From the NCBI GenBank assembly GCA_902798425.1, contig CADBWR010000008.1, forward strand, positions 1 through 64,000: a stretch of DNA of 64,000 nucleotides. Reading direction: 5' to 3'. The stretch's first letter is position 1. Each line of letters starts with the position of its first letter. Source of the DNA: an uncultured Bacteroidales bacterium (GTDB lineage Bacteria > Bacteroidota > Bacteroidia > Bacteroidales > Bacteroidaceae). Positions 1 through 9,446 of the stretch are shown in pieces. The position numbers were made by a program, and so were the translations under genes. The notes beneath the pieces were generated by a model. That model ran no database searches and was not told the DNA's origin. It saw only the letters and a list, made by a program, of their open reading frames with translations.

Positions 1-812
1 TCGAAGTCGAGGATAACAACGTTGATCTTCTGGTCGAGCTCTACTACCTTGTGAGGATCGTCTACGCGGCCCCAAGAGAGGTCTGTGATGTGGATGAGTC
101 CGTCAACACCACCGAGGTCAACGAATACACCATAGCTGGTGATGTTCTTAACAACACCCTCGAGGATCTGACCCTTCTCCAGCTTGCCGATGATCTCCTG
201 CTTCTGGGCCTCGAGCTCAGCCTCGATGAGAGCCTTGTGAGAAACAACTACGTTGCGGAACTCCTGGTTGATCTTGACAACCTTGAACTCCATGGTCTTG
301 CCAACGAACTGGTCGTAGTCGCGTATGGGATGAACGTCGATCTGGCTACCGGGCAGGAAGGCCTCGATGCCGAATACATCAACAATCATACCGCCCTTCG
401 TGCGGCACTTGATGTAGCCCTGGATGATCTCCTGAGCCTCAAGAGCAGCGTTGACGCGCTCCCAGCTCTTAGACATGCGGGCTTTCTTGTGGCTCAGTAC
501 GAGCTGGCCTTTCTTGTCCTCTGCGTTCTCAACGTAAACCTCTACTACGTCGCCGGCCTTCAGGTCGGGGTTGTAGCGGAACTCGCTGGCAGGGATGATA
601 CCGTCGCTCTTGTAGCCGATGTTAACGACTACCTCTTTCTTGTCGACGCTAATGACAGTACCGTCAACAACCTGATGCTCGCTGACCTTGTTAAGGGTCT
701 CGTCATAAGCCTTGTCGAGCTCTTCCTTGCTGACATTTGCTGTCGTGCCATTCTCAAACTGATCCCAGTCGAAGTCCTGTAATGGCTGGACGTTCTTTGT
801 TAATTCTGACAT
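1..812 (-). CDS. rpsA: 30S ribosomal protein S1, N-terminal part (runs off the left edge)
   Basis: Reading the minus strand from the ATG at 812 gives MSELTKNVQPLQDFDWDQF and then repeated S1 (OB-fold) domains. The first includes VDGTVISVDKKEVVVNIGYKSDG and a later one GVVKNITSYGVFVDLGGVDG. About 270 codons are present without a stop, so the 3' part lies outside the window; Bacteroidetes S1 is usually about 590-600 residues. S1 binds mRNA on the 30S subunit and helps start translation where Shine-Dalgarno pairing is weak, as in this phylum. An open frame on the opposite strand is only its shadow. The gene has its own promoter and a leader of about 140 nt. Identity is very secure. Confidence 0.96.
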   Translation of the reverse strand, partial: MSELTKNVQPLQDFDWDQFENGTTANVSKEELDKAYDETLNKVSEHQVVDGTVISVDKKEVVVNIGYKSDGIIPASEFRYNPDLKAGDVVEVYVENAEDKKGQLVLSHKKARMSKSWERVNAALEAQEIIQGYIKCRTKGGMIVDVFGIEAFLPGSQIDVHPIRDYDQFVGKTMEFKVVKINQEFRNVVVSHKALIEAELEAQKQEIIGKLEKGQILEGVVKNITSYGVFVDLGGVDGLIHITDLSWGRVDDPHKVVELDQKINVVILDF

Positions 813-956
813 ATTATAAATAATGTGTTGCCCAATCTCTCGATGGGCGATGGCCTGAACAGACGTTTACCAGACCGTATTTTAAAGGGTTAATAATAGA
901 TAGAAGTCAGCGCCTGTTCCGGCTCCTATTTTGCGCATGTGCGCGCAATTGGGTTG

Positions 957-964
957 CAAAGGTA
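957..964 (-). promoter_or_regulatory. -7 box for rpsA, with long leader
   Basis: CAAAGGTA on the plus strand is TACCTTTG on the minus strand, which matches the Bacteroidetes -7 consensus TAnnTTTG. No clear -33 TTTG is seen. It implies a leader of about 140 nt before rpsA. The leader contains a GC-rich self-complementary stretch (TTGCGCATGTGCGCGCAA near 931-948), possibly a structured control region, but this is not a recognised family. Confidence 0.55.
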
Positions 965-1013
965 CGAAAAAGAGGTGAGATGTAAGAAGGAAGAAGCTGG
1001 AAGAGTTAAAGAT

Positions 1014-4000
1014 TTATGGATTTTTAACTTTCTTCTCCTTCTTTTTCTTGGTTGTCAGTAGGTCGTGCAGTCCATTAAAGTCTTTCTGCATAATAATACC
1101 AATGCCTTGTGTGTTGAGGCTCGACTTGGTAAAATAGCGGTCGTTGGTCTGGTTGTAAACCTTGAGGGCTAAATTACCATTGGGCAGCAACAGATAGCGG
1201 ATGTCGAAGTCGCCGATGAACGATGGGGTAGCACTGGCGGTTTTTGTCGAACTGCCACTTGTGGTCGTTGTGCCGTCGCGATAGCCGAACTGTCCGTTGA
1301 TGAGTAGTCGGTTGTTGAGTAGTCTTCCATTGATAATGCCCTCATATTCAGCATTGTTCCAGCCTTCATCTCCAGTAGAGATGTTGGCACCAAACGACCA
1401 GTTGTTGCTCTTGATGACGCGGTTCAAGACGTCGTTAAGCTGGCTGCTCAGCGTACCCGACAGCAGACTCTGCATGGCCAGTGAGGTTTTGCTCCGTCCG
1501 GCAGTTTCTTCGTCGCTGGCATTGTTGGCTCCTTGCGGATAGAAACGGCCTACTGCCAGCAGGTAGATAACTTGCTGATTCATTTCGTCCTCACTGTTGA
1601 TGATGGAACGCAACATCTGTTTCTCGTCAGAGTTGACATTGGGAATATCCAGATCGAACCCGATGATGGGGGCGCGGGGCTGTCCGGAGATATCCATCAG
1701 ACAATTGACACGTACCGTATTAGAGAAGCTCTTGCCCACATTCAGGTCGGAGAGAGACACACCATTGACGGTATGCTGTGCTTGCATGTTCAGACGGGCA
1801 TCGTAGGGGTCTCCGCCAAAGTTGATGGTACCACCTTCCTTGAAGACAAAGTTCTTCTTGATGATGTTTTGTATGGTGATGCCGTAGGTTCCTTCGCTGA
1901 TGCGATAGGTGCCATACATATTAAAACTACCCTTGTTGTAGAAAGATGTCTGCAGGTCGCCACTGCCTCGCAGTGTGATGTAGTCGCTGGTGCGCTCGTC
2001 CATCAGCAGACGGACGGTGGCATCGGGAGTGGCATTGATTCTCAGGCGCATGGTGATGTCTGTACGCAGGTCGCGAGGAGCAATCTGTTCGGTAGCATCT
2101 GGTGTCGTTTCTGCCGCTGACGCTGCCACTGCGGGATGGCGGGAAAAACTGCTATGCTCGTTCTTGGTGCCCCAGACAATGAATTCCTGGTCGGTAATGA
2201 TATCGGGCGAGGCTGCATTATATACAAAGACAGTACCTCGCTTAGGGGTAACGTCTGCCTCGATGAGCAGACTGTTTTCTCTACCGTGAATGCCTACTGT
2301 ACCGTCAGCGAAGACAGTGCCATAGAAGCTGGCATCATCGAAGTCTTTGAAGTCATAGGACAACAGGTTGCGGGCATCCAGATAGATGTCGTAGGTCAGG
2401 TTAGTCAAGTCGTTGTGGTGTATACCGCCAGTCATAATGGCCTCATTGCCGTAGATGTCGTAGAGCACACAGTTCTTGAAGACTATATTGTCGCGTGTCA
2501 GCTGTAGTGTGTCGTTGCGCATTTCGTAGGTGCAATTCAGTGTACTGACGTGGGCTTTTCCGTTGAGTACCAGTTCGCCATAGAGGTTCAGTGCACTCAG
2601 TGGACCTGCCAGTTTGACGTTACCTTCTGCATAGCCGTCAATGTGGTCGATGAACGTCTCAGTGAACGACTTGGCAAAGTCTAACCTGGTACCATCGGCC
2701 TTGAAGTCTAATTCCAAGAGGTCGCGCTTGGGCGATACGAAACCGCCAATGATGGTTCTTGCTTTTGAATCGATAGCGGTAGCTTGTATGTCTATCTGTT
2801 CTTTCTCTGTGTTCCATCTGACGATGGCGTCGAGGTTACCCATTCTGCCGTGCTCAAACTGGAATCCTTTGACCAACAGTTTTGCGTCGGCCTCCAGTTC
2901 GCCTAAGACACCTCGTAGTGAACCGCCTCCCGTCAGTTGACCGTTGAAACTGACAGCATCGAAATTTACCAGTTCGAGGATGTATTCGATGTCAATGTCG
3001 CGCATATTGACTTTTAGCGAGTCCCGTCTGCTCTCCGATGCTGTGCCGTCGACGCTGAGGAACTGCTGATCGTGGCGGATGGAGAAGTTATTGACGTTCA
3101 AGTTCTTATTCCGATAAGAAATGGTGGCGGGGGAAATGTTCCATGTCTTGTTCTTGATGGTCATCTGTGAGGATGCAATCTTGACAAAAGTAGTCTGCTC
3201 GTTGTTGAACGAACTGTCGAAGTAGGCCATAGCCGTAACACGTCCGCTGGTTCGTTCGGCTGCATGGTCGTCCCACATGGCTGTCGCTGATATCTGGTCG
3301 TTGTGTACGCTGCCCGTTACTTGCAAGTCCATGTCGTTACCTTCATCGGTATGTTTGGTAATACTGACGTCGTATTGTAAGGTGTTGATGGGCGACAGGA
3401 GGCTGATGTGTGCTTTGTCGTAGCGACTGCCATCGTAGTAGAACTGTGGAATATCGCACTCCATGACAATCTGCTGGCGCTGGTCGTTGAGACTACCTTG
3501 CAGGGTCAGCGGTTTGGGCAGAAAGAAAGGAACGCGTAGAATGCGCTCTATCCAGTCAGATTTGCGGATGGTTGCCTGGATGGAAAAATTATTGTGTACG
3601 CTCTTGTCAACATGTGGCAGACCAGGAATTGTCGACATGCGTGTTGTCACAAAATTGGTGAAGCTCTGTGCTATCGTCTTGTAGTTGAAGTCGCCGCGGA
3701 TGGCGGCCTCGCCAAAGTCGCTGTTCATTGTGACATAATGTATGTCGTCCTTATAGCCGGACTCTATGTGCAAATGATCCAAGTCGTAAGACGCGTTATG
3801 GCCTTGCATGGAGAACTCCGTGATGTCAAGCGTACCTACGGCATCGTTCAGGTCGCTGGCTAAAAAGTCGGCTTTGATGTCGCCAAAGAATCGTGCCTCA
3901 CCCCATTTGTCGGAGAGGTTGATGGCTTTAGGTGCGACATTGGCAAAAGTGACCTCCAACTTGACATTGTGCTTCTGGCCTGCTTGGACAATGCTGCCAT

Positions 4001-5507
4001 CGACAACCAGCCCAATGTTGCTATCGTCGATGCTGGCATGGCCATGGATGTCGGTGGGACTATAGAGACCGTCGAGGTCAATATGCTGGTATTTGTAGCC
4101 TTTGAAGTCGAACTGATGTATCATGCCGTCAGCTTTGACAATGAGAGGGGACCCCTTGTCAGGCAGTTGCCCGCTGAGGTCTATTTCCGTAGAAAGCATG
4201 CCGAACTGCTCGTCGTCGAGCACCTTTTTCAAGTTGAAATCCTTTGTTTCAATATGGCTGCTGAAGTGGTGCTGATGGTCTATCGCCATACTCATATTGA
4301 CACTGCCGGCATCTGTTTGCAATTGGTTGTGCGTCTCAATGCTGCTAGCTCCTCGGCCTTGGACTTGTCCTTTCAGATGAATGCTACCCATGCGTACCAG
4401 TTCTTCTGGCACCAGGATGCTCTGTCCTTGTAGGTTCTCGGAAATGAAGCTGACTGTCCTGGCTGACAGTGCTAGGTCGTGAATGTCTGCATTCCATGAG
4501 GGTAGGCTGTCTCGCAGATTTCTGACCCAGCCTCCGATATTGATGCCTATGTCGCCCGTCGTTGAACCGATGTTCAGCATAGGTACGTTCACCGTTTCTC
4601 CTTCGCCATTGAAGTTGCTGGACAGCGATAGCGTGCTTTGGAATGTGTTGAGAGAGGGTAGGAGACAGGACAGGTCGGAGAGGGTGATGGTGGAAGGGCT
4701 GATGCTTCCTGAATAGCGTAGTGAGGGTGCCACGAAATGATCGCCACGGAAGCGGTAGCTGGCTTTGATGTCGCCAAGTTGGATGTTGGTGCCAGGCATG
4801 CGAAGCACAAAGTCCGCCAGCAGACTGCTGGATTTTCCTCCTTCAAAGTGTAGACTCAGTCGTTTGATGTTCAAGCCCGACTGTTCCTTGAACGACAGAC
4901 GTTTGATATTAACGTTTAGTGAGTCTTCGGTAAATGTCTTTAGGATGATGTGAGAACTGATGTTGCTGACCTTCAGGTGGTTGGGATTCAGTATGCCTGC
5001 TGTTTGGGGCATGTCATAGCGGTCGTAGCTGACGGACGAGTTGCGGATAATCAGCGAATTAATGCGCAGATTGAGGGTGTTGGTACTCGTCGTGTCTTTT
5101 GAAGCCAACGAGTCCAGCACAAACTGAAAGTTGGGTTTAGCCAGCGAGTCGCATTGGTAGAGTTTGGCACGGGCACCAAACAACTGGGCAGTAGAGATGG
5201 AAATCTTGCCTTCCGACAAGGGGAGCAAGTCAAGGCGTGCCGAGATGCGTCCGGCTGTCAATAGGTTCTCACCACTTTGGTCTTTGATATTGACTTGATA
5301 GAGCGTTAAATGGCTTGGCAAACCATATTTCAGCCGACCTATACTAACGCTGGTTCCTAATTGCTTGGCCAAGATGTGTGAAGCTCGCTGTCCCAGATAT
5401 TCCTGTACGGAGGGTATGCTGAAAGTGAAAATAATTAGCAAATATAGTCCGAGTGCAGACCATATTATAATATTTAATATGTGCTTCAGTATCTTCAAAA
5501 CTGGCAA
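1014..5507 (-). CDS. tamB: TamB-like translocation/assembly module protein (DUF490 C-terminal domain)
   Basis: This very large protein of 1497 residues has one N-terminal membrane helix (about residues 8-30, ILNIIIWSALGLYLLIIF) and then long beta-rich repetitive sequence. It ends in a TamB/DUF490-type C-terminal domain with ITMRLRINATPDATVRLLMD, GSGDLQTSFYNKGSFNMYGTY and LLSGTLSSQLNDVLNR. TamB-family proteins span the periplasm as a beta-taco groove and are implicated in outer-membrane protein assembly or lipid transport. A stop codon lies three codons above the first possible start, so a TTG at 5507 (LPVLKILKHI) is the most likely start; an ATG at 5529 is in another frame and does not lead to the helix. 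The gene is single and divergent from nqrA. The family call is strong; the exact start is uncertain. Confidence 0.88.
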   Translation of the reverse strand: MPVLKILKHILNIIIWSALGLYLLIIFTFSIPSVQEYLGQRASHILAKQLGTSVSIGRLKYGLPSHLTLYQVNIKDQSGENLLTAGRISARLDLLPLSEGKISISTAQLFGARAKLYQCDSLAKPNFQFVLDSLASKDTTSTNTLNLRINSLIIRNSSVSYDRYDMPQTAGILNPNHLKVSNISSHIILKTFTEDSLNVNIKRLSFKEQSGLNIKRLSLHFEGGKSSSLLADFVLRMPGTNIQLGDIKASYRFRGDHFVAPSLRYSGSISPSTITLSDLSCLLPSLNTFQSTLSLSSNFNGEGETVNVPMLNIGSTTGDIGINIGGWVRNLRDSLPSWNADIHDLALSARTVSFISENLQGQSILVPEELVRMGSIHLKGQVQGRGASSIETHNQLQTDAGSVNMSMAIDHQHHFSSHIETKDFNLKKVLDDEQFGMLSTEIDLSGQLPDKGSPLIVKADGMIHQFDFKGYKYQHIDLDGLYSPTDIHGHASIDDSNIGLVVDGSIVQAGQKHNVKLEVTFANVAPKAINLSDKWGEARFFGDIKADFLASDLNDAVGTLDITEFSMQGHNASYDLDHLHIESGYKDDIHYVTMNSDFGEAAIRGDFNYKTIAQSFTNFVTTRMSTIPGLPHVDKSVHNNFSIQATIRKSDWIERILRVPFFLPKPLTLQGSLNDQRQQIVMECDIPQFYYDGSRYDKAHISLLSPINTLQYDVSITKHTDEGNDMDLQVTGSVHNDQISATAMWDDHAAERTSGRVTAMAYFDSSFNNEQTTFVKIASSQMTIKNKTWNISPATISYRNKNLNVNNFSIRHDQQFLSVDGTASESRRDSLKVNMRDIDIEYILELVNFDAVSFNGQLTGGGSLRGVLGELEADAKLLVKGFQFEHGRMGNLDAIVRWNTEKEQIDIQATAIDSKARTIIGGFVSPKRDLLELDFKADGTRLDFAKSFTETFIDHIDGYAEGNVKLAGPLSALNLYGELVLNGKAHVSTLNCTYEMRNDTLQLTRDNIVFKNCVLYDIYGNEAIMTGGIHHNDLTNLTYDIYLDARNLLSYDFKDFDDASFYGTVFADGTVGIHGRENSLLIEADVTPKRGTVFVYNAASPDIITDQEFIVWGTKNEHSSFSRHPAVAASAAETTPDATEQIAPRDLRTDITMRLRINATPDATVRLLMDERTSDYITLRGSGDLQTSFYNKGSFNMYGTYRISEGTYGITIQNIIKKNFVFKEGGTINFGGDPYDARLNMQAQHTVNGVSLSDLNVGKSFSNTVRVNCLMDISGQPRAPIIGFDLDIPNVNSDEKQMLRSIINSEDEMNQQVIYLLAVGRFYPQGANNASDEETAGRSKTSLAMQSLLSGTLSSQLNDVLNRVIKSNNWSFGANISTGDEGWNNAEYEGIINGRLLNNRLLINGQFGYRDGTTTTSGSSTKTASATPSFIGDFDIRYLLLPNGNLALKVYNQTNDRYFTKSSLNTQGIGIIMQKDFNGLHDLLTTKKKKEKKVKNP

Positions 5508-5547
5508 ATAGAGATAGCAAAATTTTCATTCTGCTCGTTGATGGCTA

Positions 5548-5555
5548 CAAAATTA
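5548..5555 (-). promoter_or_regulatory. -7 box for tamB
   Basis: CAAAATTA reads TAATTTTG on the minus strand and fits TAnnTTTG. It would start transcription near 5544, about 37 nt before the TTG start of tamB. No good -33 element is seen, so confidence is moderate. Confidence 0.45.
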
Positions 5556-5594
5556 CATCAAAAAGTTGTGAAGACAGAACTTTTCGTTGTTTTT

Positions 5595-5628
5595 TTGTAT
5601 ATTAAATGCTATTTTTTTATTAATTTTG
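5595..5628 (+). promoter_or_regulatory. Promoter of the nqr operon
   Basis: A -33 TTTG at 5595-5598 and a -7 TAATTTTG at 5621-5628 are 22 nt apart, close to the usual 19-21. They lie about 60 nt ahead of the nqrA ATG, back to back with the tamB promoter. Confidence 0.6.
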
Positions 5629-5686
5629 CACCATTCTTAGAGAAAAGTGTAGTAGTAAACTATTCAAACATTCATTTATATTACCC

Positions 5687-7030
5687 ATGGCAAATGTAAT
5701 CAAGTTACACAAAGGCTTGGACATTCACCTTCAGGGCAAGGCTGAGGAAAAACTCATTCAGCTGGAGTCAAACGGCCAGTATGCACTGGTACCCGATGAT
5801 TTCGAAGGAGTTACTCCTAAAGTGGTTGTCAAGGAGGGTGATATGGTCAAGGCCGGGGATGCCTTGTTTGTAAACAAGCTGTATCCCGAAGTGAGGTTTG
5901 CCTCACCCGTTAGCGGCAAGGTCTGCGAGGTGGCACGTGGCGAACGTAGAAAAGTGCTTTGTGTGAAAGTGCAGGCAGACACTGAACAGCAGTATGTCGA
6001 CTTTGGTAAGAAAGATCCTGCTAAGATGGATGGCAAACAGGTTATTGATGCCCTGCTCGAAGCAGGTCTCTTTGGTTATATCAACCAGTTGCCTTATGCC
6101 GTATCTACCAACCCGTCAGTGATGCCGAAGGCTATCTTCGTTTCAGCATTGCGTGACAAGCCTCTGGCAGGCGACTTCGAGTTTGAGGTAAAGGGACAGG
6201 AGCAGGACTTCCAGATAGGACTCACCGCTCTGTCAAAAATTGCCAAGACCTATCTGGGCTGTGGCGTTCACTCATCGTTTGAACACTATCAGAACGTGGA
6301 AGTCAACGTTTTCGACGGCAAGTGTCCTGCAGGAAATGTTGGTGTTCAGGTTAACAACATCGACCCTGTGAACAAGGGTGAGGTGGTTTGGACTATTGGC
6401 GACCCAACAGTTGTACTATTCATTGGTCGCCTGTTTAATACGGGTAAGGTTGACCTTCGTCGCCGTGTGGCTCTCTGTGGCAGCGAGGTGAAAGCACCTG
6501 CCTATGTGGATATGCTGGTCGGTGAGGAACTCTCGACTCTGCTGTCGAACAGCTATGATGCAGATCACAGCGTACGTATCATCAATGGTAATGTGCTTAC
6601 GGGTCGTCCCACCACGAAGGATGGTTTCCTGGGTGCTCACACCTCTGAGATCACTGTGATTCCTGAGGGTAACGATGCTGACGAGATGCTGGGTTGGATA
6701 CTGCCTCGCTTCAAACAGTTCTCTGTGAGCCGCAGCTACTTCTCATGGCTCTGTGGCAAGAAGGACTATGCGCTGGATGCCCGCATCAAGGGTGGTGAGC
6801 GACATATGATTATGAGCGGCGAGTACGACAAGGTGCTGCCCATGGATATCTATGGAGAATACCTTATCAAGGCCATCATTGCTGGAGATATCGACCGTCA
6901 GGAGGCGTTGGGTATCTACGAGGTGAGCCCCGAGGACTTTGCGCTGGCAGAGTTCGTTGACTCTTCGAAGTTGGAACTGCAGCGTATTGTTCGTGAAGGA
7001 CTGAATATATTACGTAAAGAAAACGCATAA
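5687..7030 (+). CDS. nqrA: Na+-translocating NADH:quinone reductase subunit A
   Basis: At 447 residues this is the usual NqrA length. The sequence opens MANVIKLHKGLDIHLQGKAE and carries a biotinyl/lipoyl-like fold early (ASPVSGKVCEVARGERRKV), followed by the NqrA core (ALCGSEVKAPAYVDMLVGEE, INGNVLTGRPTTKDGFLG). NqrA is the cytoplasmic subunit of the Na+-NQR complex and contributes to quinone binding beside NqrB. It is the first gene of the six-gene operon nqrABCDEF; nqrB starts 5 nt after its stop. Na+-NQR is the usual respiratory NADH dehydrogenase and sodium pump in Bacteroidales. Confidence 0.96.
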   Translation: MANVIKLHKGLDIHLQGKAEEKLIQLESNGQYALVPDDFEGVTPKVVVKEGDMVKAGDALFVNKLYPEVRFASPVSGKVCEVARGERRKVLCVKVQADTEQQYVDFGKKDPAKMDGKQVIDALLEAGLFGYINQLPYAVSTNPSVMPKAIFVSALRDKPLAGDFEFEVKGQEQDFQIGLTALSKIAKTYLGCGVHSSFEHYQNVEVNVFDGKCPAGNVGVQVNNIDPVNKGEVVWTIGDPTVVLFIGRLFNTGKVDLRRRVALCGSEVKAPAYVDMLVGEELSTLLSNSYDADHSVRIINGNVLTGRPTTKDGFLGAHTSEITVIPEGNDADEMLGWILPRFKQFSVSRSYFSWLCGKKDYALDARIKGGERHMIMSGEYDKVLPMDIYGEYLIKAIIAGDIDRQEALGIYEVSPEDFALAEFVDSSKLELQRIVREGLNILRKENA

Positions 7031-7035
7031 CGACA

Positions 7036-8196
7036 ATGAAAGCATTAAGAAATTATCTCAATAAGGTTAAGCCGAACTTCGAGGAGGGTGGCAAGCTGCA
7101 TGCTTTCCGTTCGGTTTTCGATGGCTTTGAGACCTTCCTTTTTGTGCCTAACGACACAGCAAAGGCTGGTGGCGTGAACATTCACGACGCTATCGACTCA
7201 AAGCGTATTATGAGTATGGTGGTTATCGCACTGATGCCTGCCATGCTGTTTGGTATGTATAACATCGGCTATCAGAACTATCTGGCAGCCGGCACACTGG
7301 CCAGCGCATCTTTTTGCGAAATCTTCGCATACGGCTTCTTGGCTGTGCTGCCCAAAATTCTGGTGAGCTACATCGTAGGTCTGGGCATCGAGTTTGCCTG
7401 GGCACAATGGAAGGGTGAGGAAATCCAGGAGGGTTACCTCGTTTCAGGTATCATCATTCCGCTGATTATTCCTATCGGCTGTCCGCTGTGGATGCTGGCA
7501 CTGGCCTGTGCATTCTCGGTTATCTTCTGTAAGGAGATCTTCGGAGGTACGGGTATGAACATCTTCAACCCCGCCATTGCAGCCCGTATGTTCCTGTTCT
7601 TCGCCTATCCTTCTAAGATGACGGGCGACACCGTCTGGGTGGCTCAGAACAGTATCTTCGGTCTGGGTAACGACCTGCCCGATGGATTCACCGCTGCTAC
7701 ACCACTCGGTCAGATAGGGCAGGGCATCGCTCCCGATGCTTCTATCATGGATATGGTATTAGGATTTATCCCCGGCTCTATCGGTGAGACATCGCTCATC
7801 GCCATTGCCCTGGGTGCTGCCATGCTGCTGTGGATGGGCATCGCCTCTTGGCGTACCATGCTGAGCGTATTCGTAGGTGGCGCCGTGCTGGCATTCATCT
7901 TCCAGAGCACGGGTTCTTCTATGGAGTGGTGGCATCACTTTGTGATGGGTGGATTCGCTTTCGGTGCTGTGTTCATGGCTACCGACCCTGTTACATCGTG
8001 TCGCACCACTACTGGCCAGTATATCTACGGATTCCTGATTGGTGCCATGGCTATCATCATCCGTGTATTGAATGCCGGCTATCCTGAGGGTATGATGCTC
8101 GCCATCTTCTTTGGTAATATGTTTGCTCCTACCATTGATCACTTCGTCGTGGAGCGCAATATCTCGAAACGTTTAAAAAGAGGAGGTACCAAATGA
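7036..8196 (+). CDS. nqrB: Na+-translocating NADH:quinone reductase subunit B
   Basis: This integral membrane subunit has 386 residues and many hydrophobic segments (for example MVVIALMPAMLFGMYNIGY and GIIIPLIIPIGCPLWMLALA). The motif DGFTAATPLGQIG contains the Thr (about residue 222) expected to carry covalent FMN, equivalent to the known NqrB flavinylation threonine. FMN is attached by ApbE, whose gene is not in this window. In the family this subunit forms the sodium channel and the quinone site. Its TGA overlaps the ATG of nqrC by four bases, so the two are translationally coupled. Confidence 0.96.
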   Translation: MKALRNYLNKVKPNFEEGGKLHAFRSVFDGFETFLFVPNDTAKAGGVNIHDAIDSKRIMSMVVIALMPAMLFGMYNIGYQNYLAAGTLASASFCEIFAYGFLAVLPKILVSYIVGLGIEFAWAQWKGEEIQEGYLVSGIIIPLIIPIGCPLWMLALACAFSVIFCKEIFGGTGMNIFNPAIAARMFLFFAYPSKMTGDTVWVAQNSIFGLGNDLPDGFTAATPLGQIGQGIAPDASIMDMVLGFIPGSIGETSLIAIALGAAMLLWMGIASWRTMLSVFVGGAVLAFIFQSTGSSMEWWHHFVMGGFAFGAVFMATDPVTSCRTTTGQYIYGFLIGAMAIIIRVLNAGYPEGMMLAIFFGNMFAPTIDHFVVERNISKRLKRGGTK

Positions 8197-8795
8197 AAAT
8201 GAATACAAATTCTAACGCGTACATTATTATTTATAGCGCGGTAATGGTCGTTATCGTTGCCTTCCTGCTGGCATTCGTCTATCAGGCTCTGAAGCCTATG
8301 CAGGATGCCAACGTAGCGCTCGACGTGAAGAAGCAGATTCTCTACTCGCTCAATATCCGCGACTTAGACGGTGCCGAAGCCGAGGCCAAGTATGCCGAGG
8401 TGGTGAAGAATGAGAACGAGCAGGACGGCCAAAAGGTGTACGATTGCCAGATTGACGGTAAGAACATCGTTGTAGTGTCTCTCAAGGGCATGGGTCTTTG
8501 GGGCGGCATCAGCGGTTATCTGGCTGTAGACGAAGAGGGTAAGGTTTTTGGTGCCTACTTCAACCACGAAGGTGAGACCGCTGGTCTGGGTGCCGAAATC
8601 AAGGATTCTCAGGAGTGGCAGGAGAAGTTCATCGGCAAGCAGATCTGGGACGAGCAGGGCAACGTGGTGCTCTCAGTTGTTAAGAAGGTGGACAATCCTG
8701 AGTCACAGGTTGACTGCGTTACAGGTGCTACGCTGACTTCAAACGGCGTTGACGCCATGCTGAAGGACGGCCTGAAGAACCTGCAGAATAAATAG
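8193..8795 (+). CDS. nqrC: Na+-translocating NADH:quinone reductase subunit C
   Basis: The protein has 200 residues: one N-terminal membrane anchor (about 9-30) and a periplasmic FMN-binding domain. The flavinylation motif TGATLTS lies at about 177-183, with Thr180 as the expected FMN attachment residue. This is shorter than Vibrio NqrC (about 257), as is common in Bacteroidetes. The start ATG overlaps the nqrB stop; a second in-frame ATG two codons later is also possible. The gap to nqrD is 24 nt and contains an AAATTGT direct repeat. Confidence 0.95.
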   Translation: MKMNTNSNAYIIIYSAVMVVIVAFLLAFVYQALKPMQDANVALDVKKQILYSLNIRDLDGAEAEAKYAEVVKNENEQDGQKVYDCQIDGKNIVVVSLKGMGLWGGISGYLAVDEEGKVFGAYFNHEGETAGLGAEIKDSQEWQEKFIGKQIWDEQGNVVLSVVKKVDNPESQVDCVTGATLTSNGVDAMLKDGLKNLQNK

Positions 8796-8819
8796 TAAAT
8801 TGTCAAATTGTAAATTACT

Positions 8820-9443
8820 ATGGCATTATTCAGTAAACAAAATAAAGAGGTTTTTACTAACCCGTTGAATCTCGACCACCCAATCCTCGGACAGGTGCTG
8901 GGTATCTGTTCGGCATTGGCAGTAACTTCGCAGTTGAAGCCCGCCATCGTGATGGGTCTGGCTGTAACTGTTATCACCGCATTCTCAAATACGATTATCT
9001 CTATCATCCGCAATACCATCCCTAACCGCATCCGTATCGTGGTGCAGTTGGTAGTTGTCGCTGCGCTGGTAACTATCGTTAGCCAGATTCTGAAGGCTTT
9101 CGCATACGACGTCAGCGTTCAGCTCTCTGTGTATGTAGGTCTGATCATCACCAACTGTATTCTGATGGGTCGCCTCGAGGCATTTGCTATGCAGAACAAG
9201 CCCTGGCCTTCATTCCTTGACGGTGTGGGCAATGGTCTTGGCTACGCCATGATTTTGGTGATTGTCGGTGCTGTTCGTGAGTTGTTTGGACGTGGTACGT
9301 TGCTAGGCTTCCAGATTATCCCCGATGCTTGCTACGACTTTGGTTATGTGAACAATGGTATGATGACCATGCCAGCTATGGCACTGATTCTCGTGGGATG
9401 CGTTATTTGGGTTCATCGTGCATATTTTTATAAGGAGAAATAA
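8820..9443 (+). CDS. nqrD: Na+-translocating NADH:quinone reductase subunit D
   Basis: This is a six-helix membrane protein of 207 residues in the NqrD/RnfE family. Cys30 (LGICSALAV) and Cys113 (ITNCILMG) match the two NqrD cysteines that, with two from NqrE, hold the intramembrane iron cofactor. The sequence LVIVGAVRELFGRGTLLG is typical of the family. It is third from last in the operon, and nqrE begins 3 nt after its stop. RnfE is the alternative name for close homologues, but the full nqr gene set makes NqrD certain. Confidence 0.95.
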   Translation: MALFSKQNKEVFTNPLNLDHPILGQVLGICSALAVTSQLKPAIVMGLAVTVITAFSNTIISIIRNTIPNRIRIVVQLVVVAALVTIVSQILKAFAYDVSVQLSVYVGLIITNCILMGRLEAFAMQNKPWPSFLDGVGNGLGYAMILVIVGAVRELFGRGTLLGFQIIPDACYDFGYVNNGMMTMPAMALILVGCVIWVHRAYFYKEK

Positions 9444-9446
9444 GAT

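Noticed and set aside
51..782. Open frame of 243 codons on the plus strand at the left edge
   Set aside because: It is antisense to rpsA, whose minus-strand frame is unmistakable; the antisense translation has no recognisable domain.
5344..5529. Alternative ATG start for tamB at 5529
   Set aside because: It is in a different frame and does not give the N-terminal membrane helix; a stop codon blocks the tamB frame just above 5507.
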